Shown: positions 1 to 7,606, counted from the first letter of the stretch. The stretch is 27,600 nucleotides of DNA from Collinsella aerofaciens (GCA_008671135.1 RQAP01000001.1:1-27600), one strand, 5' to 3'. The notes: a model not told the origin generated them from the letters alone. Translations and numbers: made by a program.

Positions 1-1779
1 ACCTACAACCTCATAATCCCCGGCACCACCGACCTCAACCCCGACCTCGTCGGCCGGTGCTTAATTGAGGACGTCGTGGCTCCCGATGGCACCGTGCTCT
101 TTGAGCAGGACGGCTACATCGAGAAGGTCGCCGACATCCAGAAGATGGTCGATGCGGGCCTTAAGAAGGTCAAGCTTCGCGCGCTGCTCACCTGCCGCTC
201 CAAGTACGGCGTGTGCCAGAAGTGCTACGGCTGGGATCTTTCCACCCGTCGTCCGGTCGCCATCGGCACTGCCGTCGGCATTATTGCCGCCCAGTCCATC
301 GGCGAGCCCGGTACGCAGCTTACGATGCGTACCATTCACTCCGGCGGCGTCGCTGGCGTCGACGATATTACGCAGGGTCTGCCTACGGTCAGCCGTATGT
401 TCGATATCGTCGGCAACGTCAACGAGAAGATTCTGGGTCGCGAGGCCGAGCTGGCTCCGTACTCCGGTCACCTCTCGATTAAGCCCGAGAAGTCCGAGTA
501 CGTGCTGACGCTCACCGACTCCGAGGACCACACCCGTGTCCTCGACGAGCGTCGCGTCCCCGCTTCGGTGCGCTTTATGCCCGAGATCGAGGACGGCTGC
601 GAGGTTCGCGCCGGCGATCAGATCACCAAGGGCTTCGTCAACTTCCGCAACCTGCGCAAGCTGACCGACATCGAGTCGACGATGCACACCTTCGTCGAGA
701 GCGTCAAGGACGTCTACACCAGCCAGGGCGTCGACCTGAACGACAAGCACATCGAGGTGCTCGCACGTCAGATGCTGCGTCGCGTTCAGATCACCAACCC
801 CGGCGATTCCAAGTACCTGCTCGGTCAGTACGTCGACCGCTACGAGTTTGCCGACGAGGTCGAGCGCGTTGCCCGTCTGGGCGGTCAGGCTCCTGTGGCC
901 GAGCCCGTCATCCTGGGTACGCTCAAGGTCGCGTCCAACATCGACTCCTGGCTGTCGAGCGCTTCGTTCATCCGTACCGCCGGCGTCCTTACCGAGGCTG
1001 CCATCGAGGGCAAGGTCGACCACCTGCTCGACCTTAAGTCCAACGTCATCGTCGGTAAGAAGATCCCGGCCGGTACCGGCCTCAAGCCGTACGCCAACGC
1101 CAAGCTGACGTATCGCACGGCCGATGGCTACGTGGACATCGACGGCCCGGCTTCGCCCAACGCCAAATCGCTGCCTGAGTGGGCTCCGGTTGAGCTCAAG
1201 GACCTGGACGAGCAGCTCCCGCAGCAGCTCGACTGGGCCGGCTATGACGAGTTCGGTGGTGCTGACGGTTCGTTCACCCGCAACGGCCACACCATCTCCG
1301 CCGAGAAGGCTCGCCTGTACCTGTTCGACGACCTGGGCGTGTCGCAGCGCTGGACCAACAAGTTCAGCGAGGTCGGCATCGAGACGGTCGGCGACCTGGT
1401 CGGCAAGTCCGAGGAGGATCTGCTGCGCATTGATGGTATCGGTGCCAAGGCGATCGAGGAGCTCCGTGACGGCCTGGAGGCCCACGACCTGCTCTACATC
1501 CTCGAGAACAACGATGACGTTGCCGACGAGGAAGACCTCTCGCAGCTGCTGCAGATGGTCTTTAGCCCCGACGGTCCGGACGACATCCTGCTGGGCACCT
1601 CTGCCGCGCCGACGCATCACGCCGACGCCGACGAGGAGCTCCTGGGCGCCCCGATCGACGACAAGAAGGCTCCCGCCAACGGTGCCATCAACGAGGACAT
1701 GGCTTCCCTCGACGAGCTGCTCAACCAGCTCGTGGACACCGACGACGCCGAAGAGGCCAAGGACAACGACGAGGAGTAA
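1..1779 (+). CDS. rpoC: RNA polymerase beta-prime subunit, C-terminal part (5' end outside window)
   Basis: The open reading frame enters from the window edge and gives 592 residues. It is the catalytic largest subunit of RNA polymerase. Three zinc-ligand cysteines lie at codons 193, 214 and 223 (CRSKYGVCQKC), followed by the invariant AAQSIGEPGTQLTMR trigger-loop region at about 292-333. The usual beta-prime C-terminus (TEAAIEGK, then VIVGKKIPAGTG) ends near 1080. The protein then continues for about 210 residues. This extension holds a helix-hairpin-helix domain at 1321-1500 that aligns without gaps to the alpha-subunit C-terminal domain, and it ends in a very acidic tail. The rest of the gene, and presumably rpoB, lie upstream. 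A terminator follows 27 nt after the stop, so the ECF genes downstream are a separate unit. Identity is certain; the role of the extension is unknown. Confidence 0.98.
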   Translation, partial: TYNLIIPGTTDLNPDLVGRCLIEDVVAPDGTVLFEQDGYIEKVADIQKMVDAGLKKVKLRALLTCRSKYGVCQKCYGWDLSTRRPVAIGTAVGIIAAQSIGEPGTQLTMRTIHSGGVAGVDDITQGLPTVSRMFDIVGNVNEKILGREAELAPYSGHLSIKPEKSEYVLTLTDSEDHTRVLDERRVPASVRFMPEIEDGCEVRAGDQITKGFVNFRNLRKLTDIESTMHTFVESVKDVYTSQGVDLNDKHIEVLARQMLRRVQITNPGDSKYLLGQYVDRYEFADEVERVARLGGQAPVAEPVILGTLKVASNIDSWLSSASFIRTAGVLTEAAIEGKVDHLLDLKSNVIVGKKIPAGTGLKPYANAKLTYRTADGYVDIDGPASPNAKSLPEWAPVELKDLDEQLPQQLDWAGYDEFGGADGSFTRNGHTISAEKARLYLFDDLGVSQRWTNKFSEVGIETVGDLVGKSEEDLLRIDGIGAKAIEELRDGLEAHDLLYILENNDDVADEEDLSQLLQMVFSPDGPDDILLGTSAAPTHHADADEELLGAPIDDKKAPANGAINEDMASLDELLNQLVDTDDAEEAKDNDEE

Positions 1780-1806
1780 CTTCCAAGTACGTTAACCGCC
1801 CTTCCA

Positions 1807-1843
1807 AAGACCCGCTTCCCAACAGGGAAGCGGGTCTTTTTTG
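1807..1843 (+). terminator. Rho-independent terminator after rpoC
   Basis: A perfect 14-bp stem, AAGACCCGCTTCCC (1807-1820) with GGGAAGCGGGTCTT (1825-1838), encloses an AACA loop. A T-run follows (TTTTTTG overlapping the stem end). It closes the rpo transcription unit. Confidence 0.93.
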
Positions 1844-1849
1844 TTGAAG

Positions 1850-1890
1850 AAAACCTGCCAAAAAGGGACAGGTTTATTTTGGTAGGTTTT
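1850..1890 (+). repeat. Hairpin repeat with GGGACAG loop
   Basis: Arms AAAACCTGCCAAAA (1850-1863) and TTTTGGTAGGTTTT (1877-1890) are complementary apart from one G-T pair. They enclose the 13-nt loop AGGGACAGGTTTA. The same loop type, with different self-complementary stems, recurs at 27262-27288 and 27303-27329, and in degenerate reverse form near 3687. There is no typical terminator T-run, so it looks like a member of a dispersed hairpin family rather than a second terminator. Confidence 0.65.
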
Positions 1891-1903
1891 TCCTGCTTGA
1901 ATT

Positions 1904-1930
1904 TGAAACAATTCGTCCGGCCAGAGCGTA
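1904..1930 (+). promoter_or_regulatory. ECF-type promoter upstream of the sigma gene
   Basis: TGAAAC (1904-1909) and CGTA (1927-1930) are separated by 17 nt and lie 50 nt before the sigma start codon. TGAAAC with CGTA at 16-17 nt is the classical pattern read by Bacillus ECF sigma factors such as SigW. Autoregulation by the sigma factor encoded just downstream is an inference from this match and position. Confidence 0.6.
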
Positions 1931-1980
1931 TCTATGGTGAGGGCCTCATCGATAATCATTAACGTCACCGGGAGGTGATT

Positions 1981-2499
1981 ATGGAAGAACAAGCATTTAG
2001 ACAGGCGGTCGAAGATCACCGGGATGTCGTGTTTCGGATCGCATTGACGTACCTGCGCGATTGCGCCGATGCCGACGATGTTGCCCAAGACGTCTTTCTT
2101 AAGTTGCTTAAAAGCGATGGACACTTTGAAAGTCGGGAACATCTTCGTCGCTGGCTTATCCGGGTCACGATCAATGAATGCAAATCGCTCTTTCGAAAGC
2201 CATGGAGGCGTGTGGAGGATATTGAGAACCTGGCCGATTCGCTTTCGGCGGCGCAGGATGAGACCAAGGCGGTCCTGTCAGACGTTATGCGACTTCCGGA
2301 GCGATTCCGTGTTCCCATCGTGCTCTATTACTATCTGGGCTTTTCGACCTCAGAGATTGCCGAGTTACTGCATGTGCCAGCCGCTACCGTTCGAACGCGT
2401 TTAGCTCGCGGTCGATCGAAGCTCAAATTCATCCTAGAGGAGGGCGACCGTGAAATCCAATCAAATCAAGCGGGCCTTCGAGTCCATCCAAGCCGATAG
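1981..2499 (+). CDS. ECF-family RNA polymerase sigma factor
   Basis: This 172-residue protein has the two-domain plan of extracytoplasmic-function sigma factors. Region 2 spans about residues 5-75 (DADDVAQDVFLKLL, then RRWLIRVTINECKS). Region 4 spans about 100-152, with a helix-turn-helix (FSTSEIAELLHVPAATVRTRL). No region 3 separates them, as expected for the class. The ATG at 1981 was chosen over an in-frame GTG at 1975 because GGAGG (1971-1975) is 5 nt before the ATG and overlaps the GTG. The 3' end overlaps the next gene by 50 nt, which suggests translational coupling to a regulator. An ECF-like promoter lies upstream. The cognate signal is not visible. Confidence 0.93.
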   Translation: MEEQAFRQAVEDHRDVVFRIALTYLRDCADADDVAQDVFLKLLKSDGHFESREHLRRWLIRVTINECKSLFRKPWRRVEDIENLADSLSAAQDETKAVLSDVMRLPERFRVPIVLYYYLGFSTSEIAELLHVPAATVRTRLARGRSKLKFILEEGDREIQSNQAGLRVHPSR

Positions 2500-3526
2500 C
2501 AATCTTGCAGATCGCGTCCTTAATACCGCTGCGGGTGAGCCGCTTCATCGAAAGGGCCACGCGAAGCCTCTCTATGTTGCCGTAATCGGATGTCTTGCCG
2601 GAGTGCTGGCGACCGGAGGAGTCGCCTACGCCGTCGTCAATTCCAGTTATTTTGCCTCTGCCTGGGGAAACCATGGAAACGGAGAGTCCATTACCTGGAC
2701 TCAAGGTGGCTCGTCGGGGACTAAATATACCTACACCAGAGAGTTTGGTGATGGTATCGCGCCCCAAAGCTTGGAGGGTTCAGTACAGAAGGTCAATCTG
2801 TCCGTCGAGGGCAACGGCTATACACTCGACATTCATGATATGGCTATCGATAAAAACGGTTGCGGTGCCGTGACGTTTACGTTGTCCAATCCAAATGGTG
2901 TTAACTACTACAAGCCGGCAGCAGAGACTGGCGAACTTGTTCTCTATGGTGAAGAAGAACAAGGAATCGGCACGCCCAGCATGAACTTCGGCGAGGAATG
3001 GGCTGACACACGCTGCACAATTGATAAGGACACATCAAGCGACACGGTCATTAATGGCACGATGTACTTTGCCTCTATGGATCGCGAGCGAGGTTTTCAA
3101 CATGCGGTCACCTGGAATATCCAGTGGACCGAGGGCGAAGGTGAGAGTGCGAGGCAGTTTAAAGCATCGACGCCCGAGTTTAGCGTTGGAGCGTACGTCG
3201 ATACAAAGGAACTCCGCTCCGGTGACTCGTCTCTCGAGATCAGTCCGTTTTCCATCCAGACGCACATCGATGATTTGGGCTATGAAGCAGTTGATAATAA
3301 GCTGACCGTCAGCTACAAGGATGGATCGGAGCAGATTATCGAAGATGACGACGCAGGGGTGTTCAACTTATATTTTTCTTATGCGCGCAATAGCGGAGAG
3401 AACATCTGGGTGCCAACGAAGTTGATTGATGTCGACCAAGTGGTCTCAGTAACGCTTGAGGGCACGAGGTGCACGTCAACAGGAGAGACCGAAACAGAAG
3501 TACCCTTTACCATCGTCTATTCGTAA
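2450..3526 (+). CDS. Single-pass membrane protein, probable anti-sigma factor
   Basis: This 358-residue protein has a short charged N-terminal segment (1-40, predicted cytoplasmic). One hydrophobic segment follows at about 41-62 (LYVAVIGCLAGVLATGGVAY). A large polar domain, probably extracytoplasmic and rich in Thr, Ser, Asp and Glu, makes up the rest. No zinc anti-sigma HxxxCxxC motif is present. The GTG start is preceded by GAGGAGGG and lies inside the sigma gene, the usual arrangement for a co-translated sigma/anti-sigma pair. The role as the sigma factor's inhibitor and sensor is inferred from topology and overlap; I do not recognise the outer domain with confidence. A terminator follows directly, closing a two-gene operon. 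Base composition is noticeably lower in G+C than the neighbouring ribosomal genes. Confidence 0.75.
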   Translation: MKSNQIKRAFESIQADSNLADRVLNTAAGEPLHRKGHAKPLYVAVIGCLAGVLATGGVAYAVVNSSYFASAWGNHGNGESITWTQGGSSGTKYTYTREFGDGIAPQSLEGSVQKVNLSVEGNGYTLDIHDMAIDKNGCGAVTFTLSNPNGVNYYKPAAETGELVLYGEEEQGIGTPSMNFGEEWADTRCTIDKDTSSDTVINGTMYFASMDRERGFQHAVTWNIQWTEGEGESARQFKASTPEFSVGAYVDTKELRSGDSSLEISPFSIQTHIDDLGYEAVDNKLTVSYKDGSEQIIEDDDAGVFNLYFSYARNSGENIWVPTKLIDVDQVVSVTLEGTRCTSTGETETEVPFTIVYS

Positions 3527-3532
3527 GATTTG

Positions 3533-3567
3533 GGGCCGCTTCCTACTAGGGGAGGCGGCCCATTTTG
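3533..3567 (+). terminator. Rho-independent terminator after the sigma/anti-sigma pair
   Basis: GGGCCGC (3533-3539) pairs with GCGGCCC (3555-3561). Four more pairs extend the stem inward, one of them G-T. ATTTTG follows. It starts 6 nt after the preceding stop codon. Confidence 0.75.
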
Positions 3568-3680
3568 CATTAAATGGACGGTTAGACCGAGCGACATACT
3601 TCCGAAGACGCCGCCGATTTCCATGCGACAGATGAGAGCAGATCAACGCTGGAGTGCGACGTTTCCCCAGATAAAACCGA

Positions 3681-3704
3681 CCATAATAAACCTGTCCCTA
3701 TTTG
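3681..3704 (-). repeat. Degenerate GGGACAG-loop hairpin, reverse orientation
   Basis: On the minus strand, AGGGACAGGTTTA (3699-3687) is identical to the 13-nt loop of the hairpin at 1850-1890. The flanking stem pairs only partly (CC/GG plus two A-T pairs, with mismatches). It looks like a decayed copy. Confidence 0.4.
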
Positions 3705-3733
3705 GAAGGGAACGTTGCCCCGCCGAGCACGTC

Positions 3734-3872
3734 GGATTCCCGGCCCGGGCGGCGCGGAGGTTAAGTTTGTCGCGAGTTCCGCACGAGCCGGAGGCCACTT
3801 AATGTGGCCTCCGCGCGAGCCAGGACTGTAGAGCAGCAAACTTAAAACCTGGGCCGCCCGGGCCGGGGATCC
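3734..3872 (+). repeat. 139-bp nested palindromic element, copy A
   Basis: An 85-bp core (3761-3845) begins TTAAGTTTG and ends CAAACTTAA. It has two 25-nt blocks identical to those in copy B at 21027-21111. The 35-nt centre differs from copy B but still folds: CGGAGGCCAC and GTGGCCTCCG around a TTAAT loop, the same loop as in copy B. Outside the core, the arms 3734-3753 and 3853-3872 are complementary (one G-T pair), with a 7-nt imperfect stretch next to the core. These arms are unlike those of copy B except for a GGGCGGC segment at about the same place. No T-run follows, so it is not an ordinary terminator. Confidence 0.85.
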
Positions 3873-3932
3873 GCCCCCGCGCACAGAAGAAGATTCCTTT
3901 TGTGTAGGCTTTGCGGAAATGTGCCAATTTTG

Positions 3933-3944
3933 GGATACGCCCGG
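3933..3944 (+). promoter_or_regulatory. GGATACGCCCGG motif upstream of the rpsL promoter
   Basis: This 12-nt motif recurs before rplC (21197-21207, first 11 nt identical) and before rplB (23062-23073, one change). Here it ends 12 nt before the -35 hexamer and lies within a short dyad, ACGCC/GGCGT. It could be a binding site for a regulator of ribosomal-protein genes; the function is inferred only from recurrence and position. Confidence 0.5.
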
Positions 3945-3956
3945 CGGCGTGGTCTG

Positions 3957-3985
3957 TTGACGGCACAGCTAACGCCACGTATCCT
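3957..3985 (+). promoter_or_regulatory. Sigma-70 type promoter of the rpsL operon
   Basis: TTGACG (3957-3962) and TATCCT (3980-3985) are separated by exactly 17 nt. The predicted transcript start is near 3992, leaving a leader of about 87 nt before rpsL. Confidence 0.8.
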
Positions 3986-4078
3986 ATCAAACTGCGTGTT
4001 TCGTAGGGGGATGCTGACCCCTCGATTCAAGCCGTTGCACTTTACAGAAAGCTGGAATCATTCGAGAAGGAGTACGCT

Positions 4079-4456
4079 TTGCCTACTATTAACCAGCTGG
4101 TTCGCCAGGGCCGTCGTTCCGTGCCCAAGAAGTCCAAGAACGCTGCTCTGCAGCACAACTCCCAGAAGCGCGGCGTGTGCACCCGCGTCTTCACCACGAG
4201 CCCCAAGAAGCCGAACTCGGCTCTTCGTAAGGTTGCCCGTGTTCGCCTCGTCAACGGCATCGAAGTTACTGCCTACATCCCGGGTGAGGGCCACAACCTG
4301 CAGGAGCACTCCATCGTGCTCGTCCGCGGCGGTCGTGTCCGTGACCTCCCTGGTGTCCGTTATCACGTCATCCGTGGCGCCTACGACGCTGCTCCGGTCC
4401 AGAACCGTATGCAGGCCCGTTCCAAGTACGGTGCTAAGCGCCCCAAGGCCAAATAA
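4079..4456 (+). CDS. rpsL: Ribosomal protein uS12
   Basis: The 125-residue protein of the small-subunit decoding centre begins at a TTG codon, with AGAAGGAG about 7 nt upstream. PTINQLVRQGRR follows, which is the normal S12 N-terminus. The signature TTSPKKPNSALRK is intact, including Lys43, and Asp89, the RimO methylthiolation site in other species, is present. Residue 88, usually lysine (GGRVKDLPG), is arginine here (codon CGT at 4340-4342). Substitution at this lysine confers streptomycin resistance in Mycobacterium tuberculosis and E. coli. It is the first gene of rpsL-rpsG-fusA-rpsJ and has its own sigma-70 promoter. Confidence 0.97.
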   Translation: MPTINQLVRQGRRSVPKKSKNAALQHNSQKRGVCTRVFTTSPKKPNSALRKVARVRLVNGIEVTAYIPGEGHNLQEHSIVLVRGGRVRDLPGVRYHVIRGAYDAAPVQNRMQARSKYGAKRPKAK

Positions 4457-4529
4457 GCCAGATAACGTTTTGATACTTTCGCCGTGTGCCGCCTAAGCGC
4501 CGCACGGTAGACACTTAAGGAGATTTCAC

Positions 4530-5003
4530 ATGCCGCGTCGTGCAGCAGCTAATCGTCGTGAGGTTCAGCCTGACGCCGTTTACAACAACCGCCTGGTGAC
4601 TCAGCTCATCAACAAGGTCCTTCTTGACGGCAAGAAGGCCACCGCTGAGCGCATCGTTTACACCGCTTTCGAGATCGTTGCCGAGAAGTCCGAGGGTGGC
4701 GACGCTCTCGCTACCTTCAAGAAGGCTATGGACAACGTCAAGCCCACGCTCGAGGTCAAGCCCAAGCGTGTCGGTGGCGCTACCTATCAGGTCCCGATGG
4801 AGGTCAACTCCCGTCGTTCCACCGCTCTGGGTATCCGCTGGATCGTCAACTTCTCCCGCGCTCGCAAGGAGAAGACCATGGCCGAGCGTCTCGCCAACGA
4901 GATCCTCGACGCTTCCAACGGCCTGGGCGCTTCCGTCAAGAAGCGTGAGGACGTCTTCAAGATGGCCGAGGCCAACCGCGCGTTCTCTCACTATCGTTGG
5001 TAA
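4530..5003 (+). CDS. rpsG: Ribosomal protein uS7
   Basis: A 157-residue protein that nucleates assembly of the 30S head by binding the 3' domain of 16S rRNA and lines the E-site exit channel. The N-terminus MPRRAAANRREVQPD and the segment GGATYQVPMEVNSRRSTALGIRW are typical, and the length is normal. AAGGAG lies 8 nt before the ATG. It is the second gene of the str-type operon, 73 nt after rpsL and 19 nt before fusA. In E. coli S7 represses this operon by binding the rpsL-rpsG spacer; here the spacer contains a small GCCGTGTGCCGCC/GGCGCCGCACGG-like inverted structure, but no control element can be asserted. Confidence 0.97.
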   Translation: MPRRAAANRREVQPDAVYNNRLVTQLINKVLLDGKKATAERIVYTAFEIVAEKSEGGDALATFKKAMDNVKPTLEVKPKRVGGATYQVPMEVNSRRSTALGIRWIVNFSRARKEKTMAERLANEILDASNGLGASVKKREDVFKMAEANRAFSHYRW

Positions 5004-5022
5004 GTTAAGGTAAGGAACTAAC

Positions 5023-7122
5023 ATGGCTAAGCCTAAGTACAAGCTTTCCGATACCCGTAACATCGGCATCATGGCTCACATCGATGCCGGTAAGACCACC
5101 ACGACCGAGCGTATTCTTTACTACACCGGTAAGACCCACAAGATCGGTGAGGTCCATGAGGGCGCTGCCACCATGGACTGGATGGTTCAGGAGCAGGAGC
5201 GCGGCGTAACCATTACCTCCGCTGCTACCACCTGCTTCTGGAACAAGGACGGTAAGGACTACCGCATCCAGATCATCGACACCCCGGGCCACGTTGACTT
5301 CACCGCCGAGGTCGAGCGCTGCCTGCGCGTCCTCGATGGCGCTGTCGCCGTCTTCGACGCCGTTGCCGGCGTTCAGCCCCAGTCTGAGACCGTTTGGCGT
5401 CAGGCTTCTACCTTCAACGTCCCCCGCATCGCCTTCATCAACAAGTATGACCGCGTGGGCGCTGACTTCTTCAACGCTATCGAGACCATGAAGGATCGTC
5501 TCGACGCCAACGCTGTGGCCGCTCAGGTCCCGATGGGCGCCGAGGACAACTTCTGGGGCGTCATCGACCTCGTCACCATGACCGCATGGGACTTCAAGGC
5601 CGACGACAAGGGCATGACCTACCCCGAGCCGATGGACGAGATCCCGGCTGAGTTCGCCGACATCGCTGCCACCAAGCGCGAGGAGCTCCTCGACGCTGCT
5701 GCCAGCTTTGACGACGAGCTCATGGAGAAGATCCTCATGGAGGAGGACTTCACCGTCGAGGAGCTCAAGGCTGCTCTGCGCAAGGGCGTTCTGGCCAACG
5801 AGCTCAACCTCGTCTTCGTGGGTTCCGCCTACAAGAACAAGGGCGTTCAGGAGCTGCTCGACGCTGTCGTCGACTACCTGCCCAGCCCGCTTGACGTTGA
5901 GGCCGTCACCGGTACCGATCCGGACACCGGCGAGGAGATCCAGCGTCATCCTTCCTTCGACGAGCCCTTCTCCGGCCTGGTCTTCAAGATCATGACCGAC
6001 CCGTTCGTCGGTAAGCTCACCTACGTCCGCGTTTACTCCGGCCGCGCCGAGTCCGGCTCCTACGTTGTCAACGCTTCCAACGGTCAGCGCGAGCGCCTCG
6101 GCCGCATCCTCGAGATGAACGCTGCCGAGCGTATCGACCGTGACGACGCTGCCGCCGGCGACATCGTCGCTTGCGTCGGCTTTAAGAACTCCACCACCGG
6201 TGACACCCTGTGCGCCGAGGGTAAGGAGATCGTCCTCGAGAAGATCGAGTTCGCTAAGCCCGTTATCGACGTTGCCATCGAGCCCAAGACCAAGGCTGAG
6301 CAGGACAAGATGTCCCTGGCTCTGACCAAGCTCGCCGAGGAGGACCCGACCTTCCAGGTGTCCACCAACCACGAGACCGGCCAGACCATCATCGCCGGCA
6401 TGGGCGAGCTGCACCTCGAGATCATCGTCGACCGTCTGCTCCGCGAGTTCAAGGTTGACGCTAACGTTGGTAAGCCCCAGGTTGCCTACCGCGAGACCGC
6501 TGGTCACGACGTCGAGAAGGCTGAGGGCAAGTTCGTCCGTCAGTCCGGTGGTCGCGGTCAGTACGGTCACGCCGTCATCAAGCTCGAGAAGATGGAGGAG
6601 GGCTTCGGCTACGAGTTCGTCAACGCTATCGTCGGCGGCGTCGTGCCCAAGGAGTACATCCCGTCCATCGACAAGGGCATCCAGGAGGCCCTGAACACCG
6701 GTGTTATCGCCGGCTTCCCGGTCCTCGACGTCAAGGTCACCCTGTTCGACGGTTCTTACCACGAGGTCGACTCCTCCGAGGCCGCCTTCAAGATCGCCGG
6801 TTCCATGGCTATCAAGGACGCTCTCAAGAAGTCCGACCCGCAGCTGCTCGAGCCGATCATGGCTGTCGAGGTCGAGACCCCCGAGCAGTACATGGGCGAC
6901 GTTATGGGCAACCTCTCCGGTCGCCGCGGCAAGATCGAGGGCATGGAGGATCGCAAGAACAGCAAGCTCATCCGTGCCAAGGTGCCGCTGGGCGAGATGT
7001 TCGGTTACGCTACCGACCTTCGCTCCCAGACCCAGGGCCGTGCATCCTACACGATGCAGTTCGACTCTTATGAGCCCGCGCCCAAGTCCATCGTGGACGA
7101 GGTCATGAGCAAGAACGCCTAA
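5023..7122 (+). CDS. fusA: Translation elongation factor G
   Basis: A 699-residue translocation GTPase of normal length. The G1 loop AHIDAGKT is at residues 18-25 and the switch II motif DTPGH follows at about 86-90. The G4 motif is NKYD at 140-143, where most EF-G proteins have NKMD; the guanine-specific Asn, Lys and Asp are kept. Domain IV carries the usual RQSGGRGQYG stretch, and domain V ends near residue 699. The start is supported by AAGGAA 6 nt upstream. It follows rpsG by 19 nt. The gene that commonly comes next, tuf, is absent, and rpsJ follows instead after 60 nt. Codon use is strongly biased to C-ending codons, as expected for a highly expressed gene. Confidence 0.98.
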   Translation: MAKPKYKLSDTRNIGIMAHIDAGKTTTTERILYYTGKTHKIGEVHEGAATMDWMVQEQERGVTITSAATTCFWNKDGKDYRIQIIDTPGHVDFTAEVERCLRVLDGAVAVFDAVAGVQPQSETVWRQASTFNVPRIAFINKYDRVGADFFNAIETMKDRLDANAVAAQVPMGAEDNFWGVIDLVTMTAWDFKADDKGMTYPEPMDEIPAEFADIAATKREELLDAAASFDDELMEKILMEEDFTVEELKAALRKGVLANELNLVFVGSAYKNKGVQELLDAVVDYLPSPLDVEAVTGTDPDTGEEIQRHPSFDEPFSGLVFKIMTDPFVGKLTYVRVYSGRAESGSYVVNASNGQRERLGRILEMNAAERIDRDDAAAGDIVACVGFKNSTTGDTLCAEGKEIVLEKIEFAKPVIDVAIEPKTKAEQDKMSLALTKLAEEDPTFQVSTNHETGQTIIAGMGELHLEIIVDRLLREFKVDANVGKPQVAYRETAGHDVEKAEGKFVRQSGGRGQYGHAVIKLEKMEEGFGYEFVNAIVGGVVPKEYIPSIDKGIQEALNTGVIAGFPVLDVKVTLFDGSYHEVDSSEAAFKIAGSMAIKDALKKSDPQLLEPIMAVEVETPEQYMGDVMGNLSGRRGKIEGMEDRKNSKLIRAKVPLGEMFGYATDLRSQTQGRASYTMQFDSYEPAPKSIVDEVMSKNA

Positions 7123-7182
7123 GTTCGAGCTCCCTGTTACGTAATCCGCGAGAACATCTCTCGCACTCTTTGGAGGTTTAAG

Positions 7183-7491
7183 TTGGCTACCCAGAAGATC
7201 CGCATTCGCCTCAAGGGCTATGATCACGAGGTCGTCGATCAGTCCGCGAAGCTCATCGTCGAGACCGCTCAGAAGACCGGCGCTCGCGTTTCCGGTCCTG
7301 TCCCCCTGCCCACCGAGCGTAACCTGTACACGGTTATCCGCTCGCCGCACGTGAACAAGGACTCCCGTGAGCAGTTCGAGATGCGCACCCACAAGCGCCT
7401 CATCGACATCCTCGACCCCACCTCGGGCACCGTTGATTCGCTCATGCGTCTCGACCTCCCCGCTGGCGTCGACATCGACATCAAGCTCTAA
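7183..7491 (+). CDS. rpsJ: Ribosomal protein uS10
   Basis: A 102-residue 30S head protein that in many bacteria also joins transcription complexes as NusE. The signature GPVPLPTERNLYTVIRSPHV is complete. The TTG start is chosen because GGAGG lies 6 nt upstream and ATQKIRIRLKGYDHE matches the family N-terminus. In most bacteria rpsJ is the first gene of the S10 operon, directly before rplC. Here it ends the fusA operon with a terminator behind it, and rplC lies 13.9 kb away. Confidence 0.97.
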   Translation: MATQKIRIRLKGYDHEVVDQSAKLIVETAQKTGARVSGPVPLPTERNLYTVIRSPHVNKDSREQFEMRTHKRLIDILDPTSGTVDSLMRLDLPAGVDIDIKL

Positions 7492-7510
7492 GCGATATCG
7501 CTCATAGCTT

Positions 7511-7553
7511 AAAGAGCCCCGCTGCCATGTTGGTAGCGGGGCTCTTTTGTTTT
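7511..7553 (+). terminator. Rho-independent terminator after rpsJ
   Basis: GAGCCCCGCTGCC (7514-7526) pairs with GGTAGCGGGGCTC (7532-7544), with one G-T pair and a five-base loop, followed by TTTTGTTTT. Because AAA precedes the stem, it might also serve birA arriving from the minus strand. Confidence 0.93.
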
Positions 7554-7606
7554 GAATAATGGTTTGGACTGCCGGGTAATACTGCCGAGTAGGTGGCTGC
7601 AGCGCC

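Larger units (their letters stand above)
3527..4078. other. 552-nt gene-free region upstream of rpsL
   Basis: No credible protein gene was found here. In order it holds the terminator of the preceding operon, about 110 nt with no recognised feature, a degenerate GGGACAG-loop hairpin on the minus strand, the 139-nt nested palindrome, the GGATACGCCCGG motif and the rpsL promoter. The small reading frames that cross the palindrome are by-products of its sequence. Confidence 0.7.

Noticed and set aside
1792..2142. 116-codon minus-strand frame across the rpoC terminator and sigma gene
   Set aside because: It runs through a terminator hairpin and overlaps the well-supported sigma factor; no family similarity.
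3734..3872. Nested palindrome as a rho-independent terminator
   Set aside because: No T-run follows either copy, and a normal terminator already ends the preceding operon at 3533-3567.
3799..3990. Minus-strand small protein ending in KFAALQSW...RPH, and a similar one at 21065-21262 ending KFAALQSC...KAH
   Set aside because: The shared C-termini come only from reading through the nested palindrome. The upstream parts are unrelated, and no ribosome binding site supports them.
5005..7392. A 795-codon open frame on the minus strand opposite fusA and rpsJ
   Set aside because: It mirrors the codon bias of the + strand genes; the Leu/Val/Asp-rich protein resembles no family and fusA is certain. 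The same applies to long minus-strand frames at 61-1620, 12357-14285, 22039-23097 and 24232-25215.
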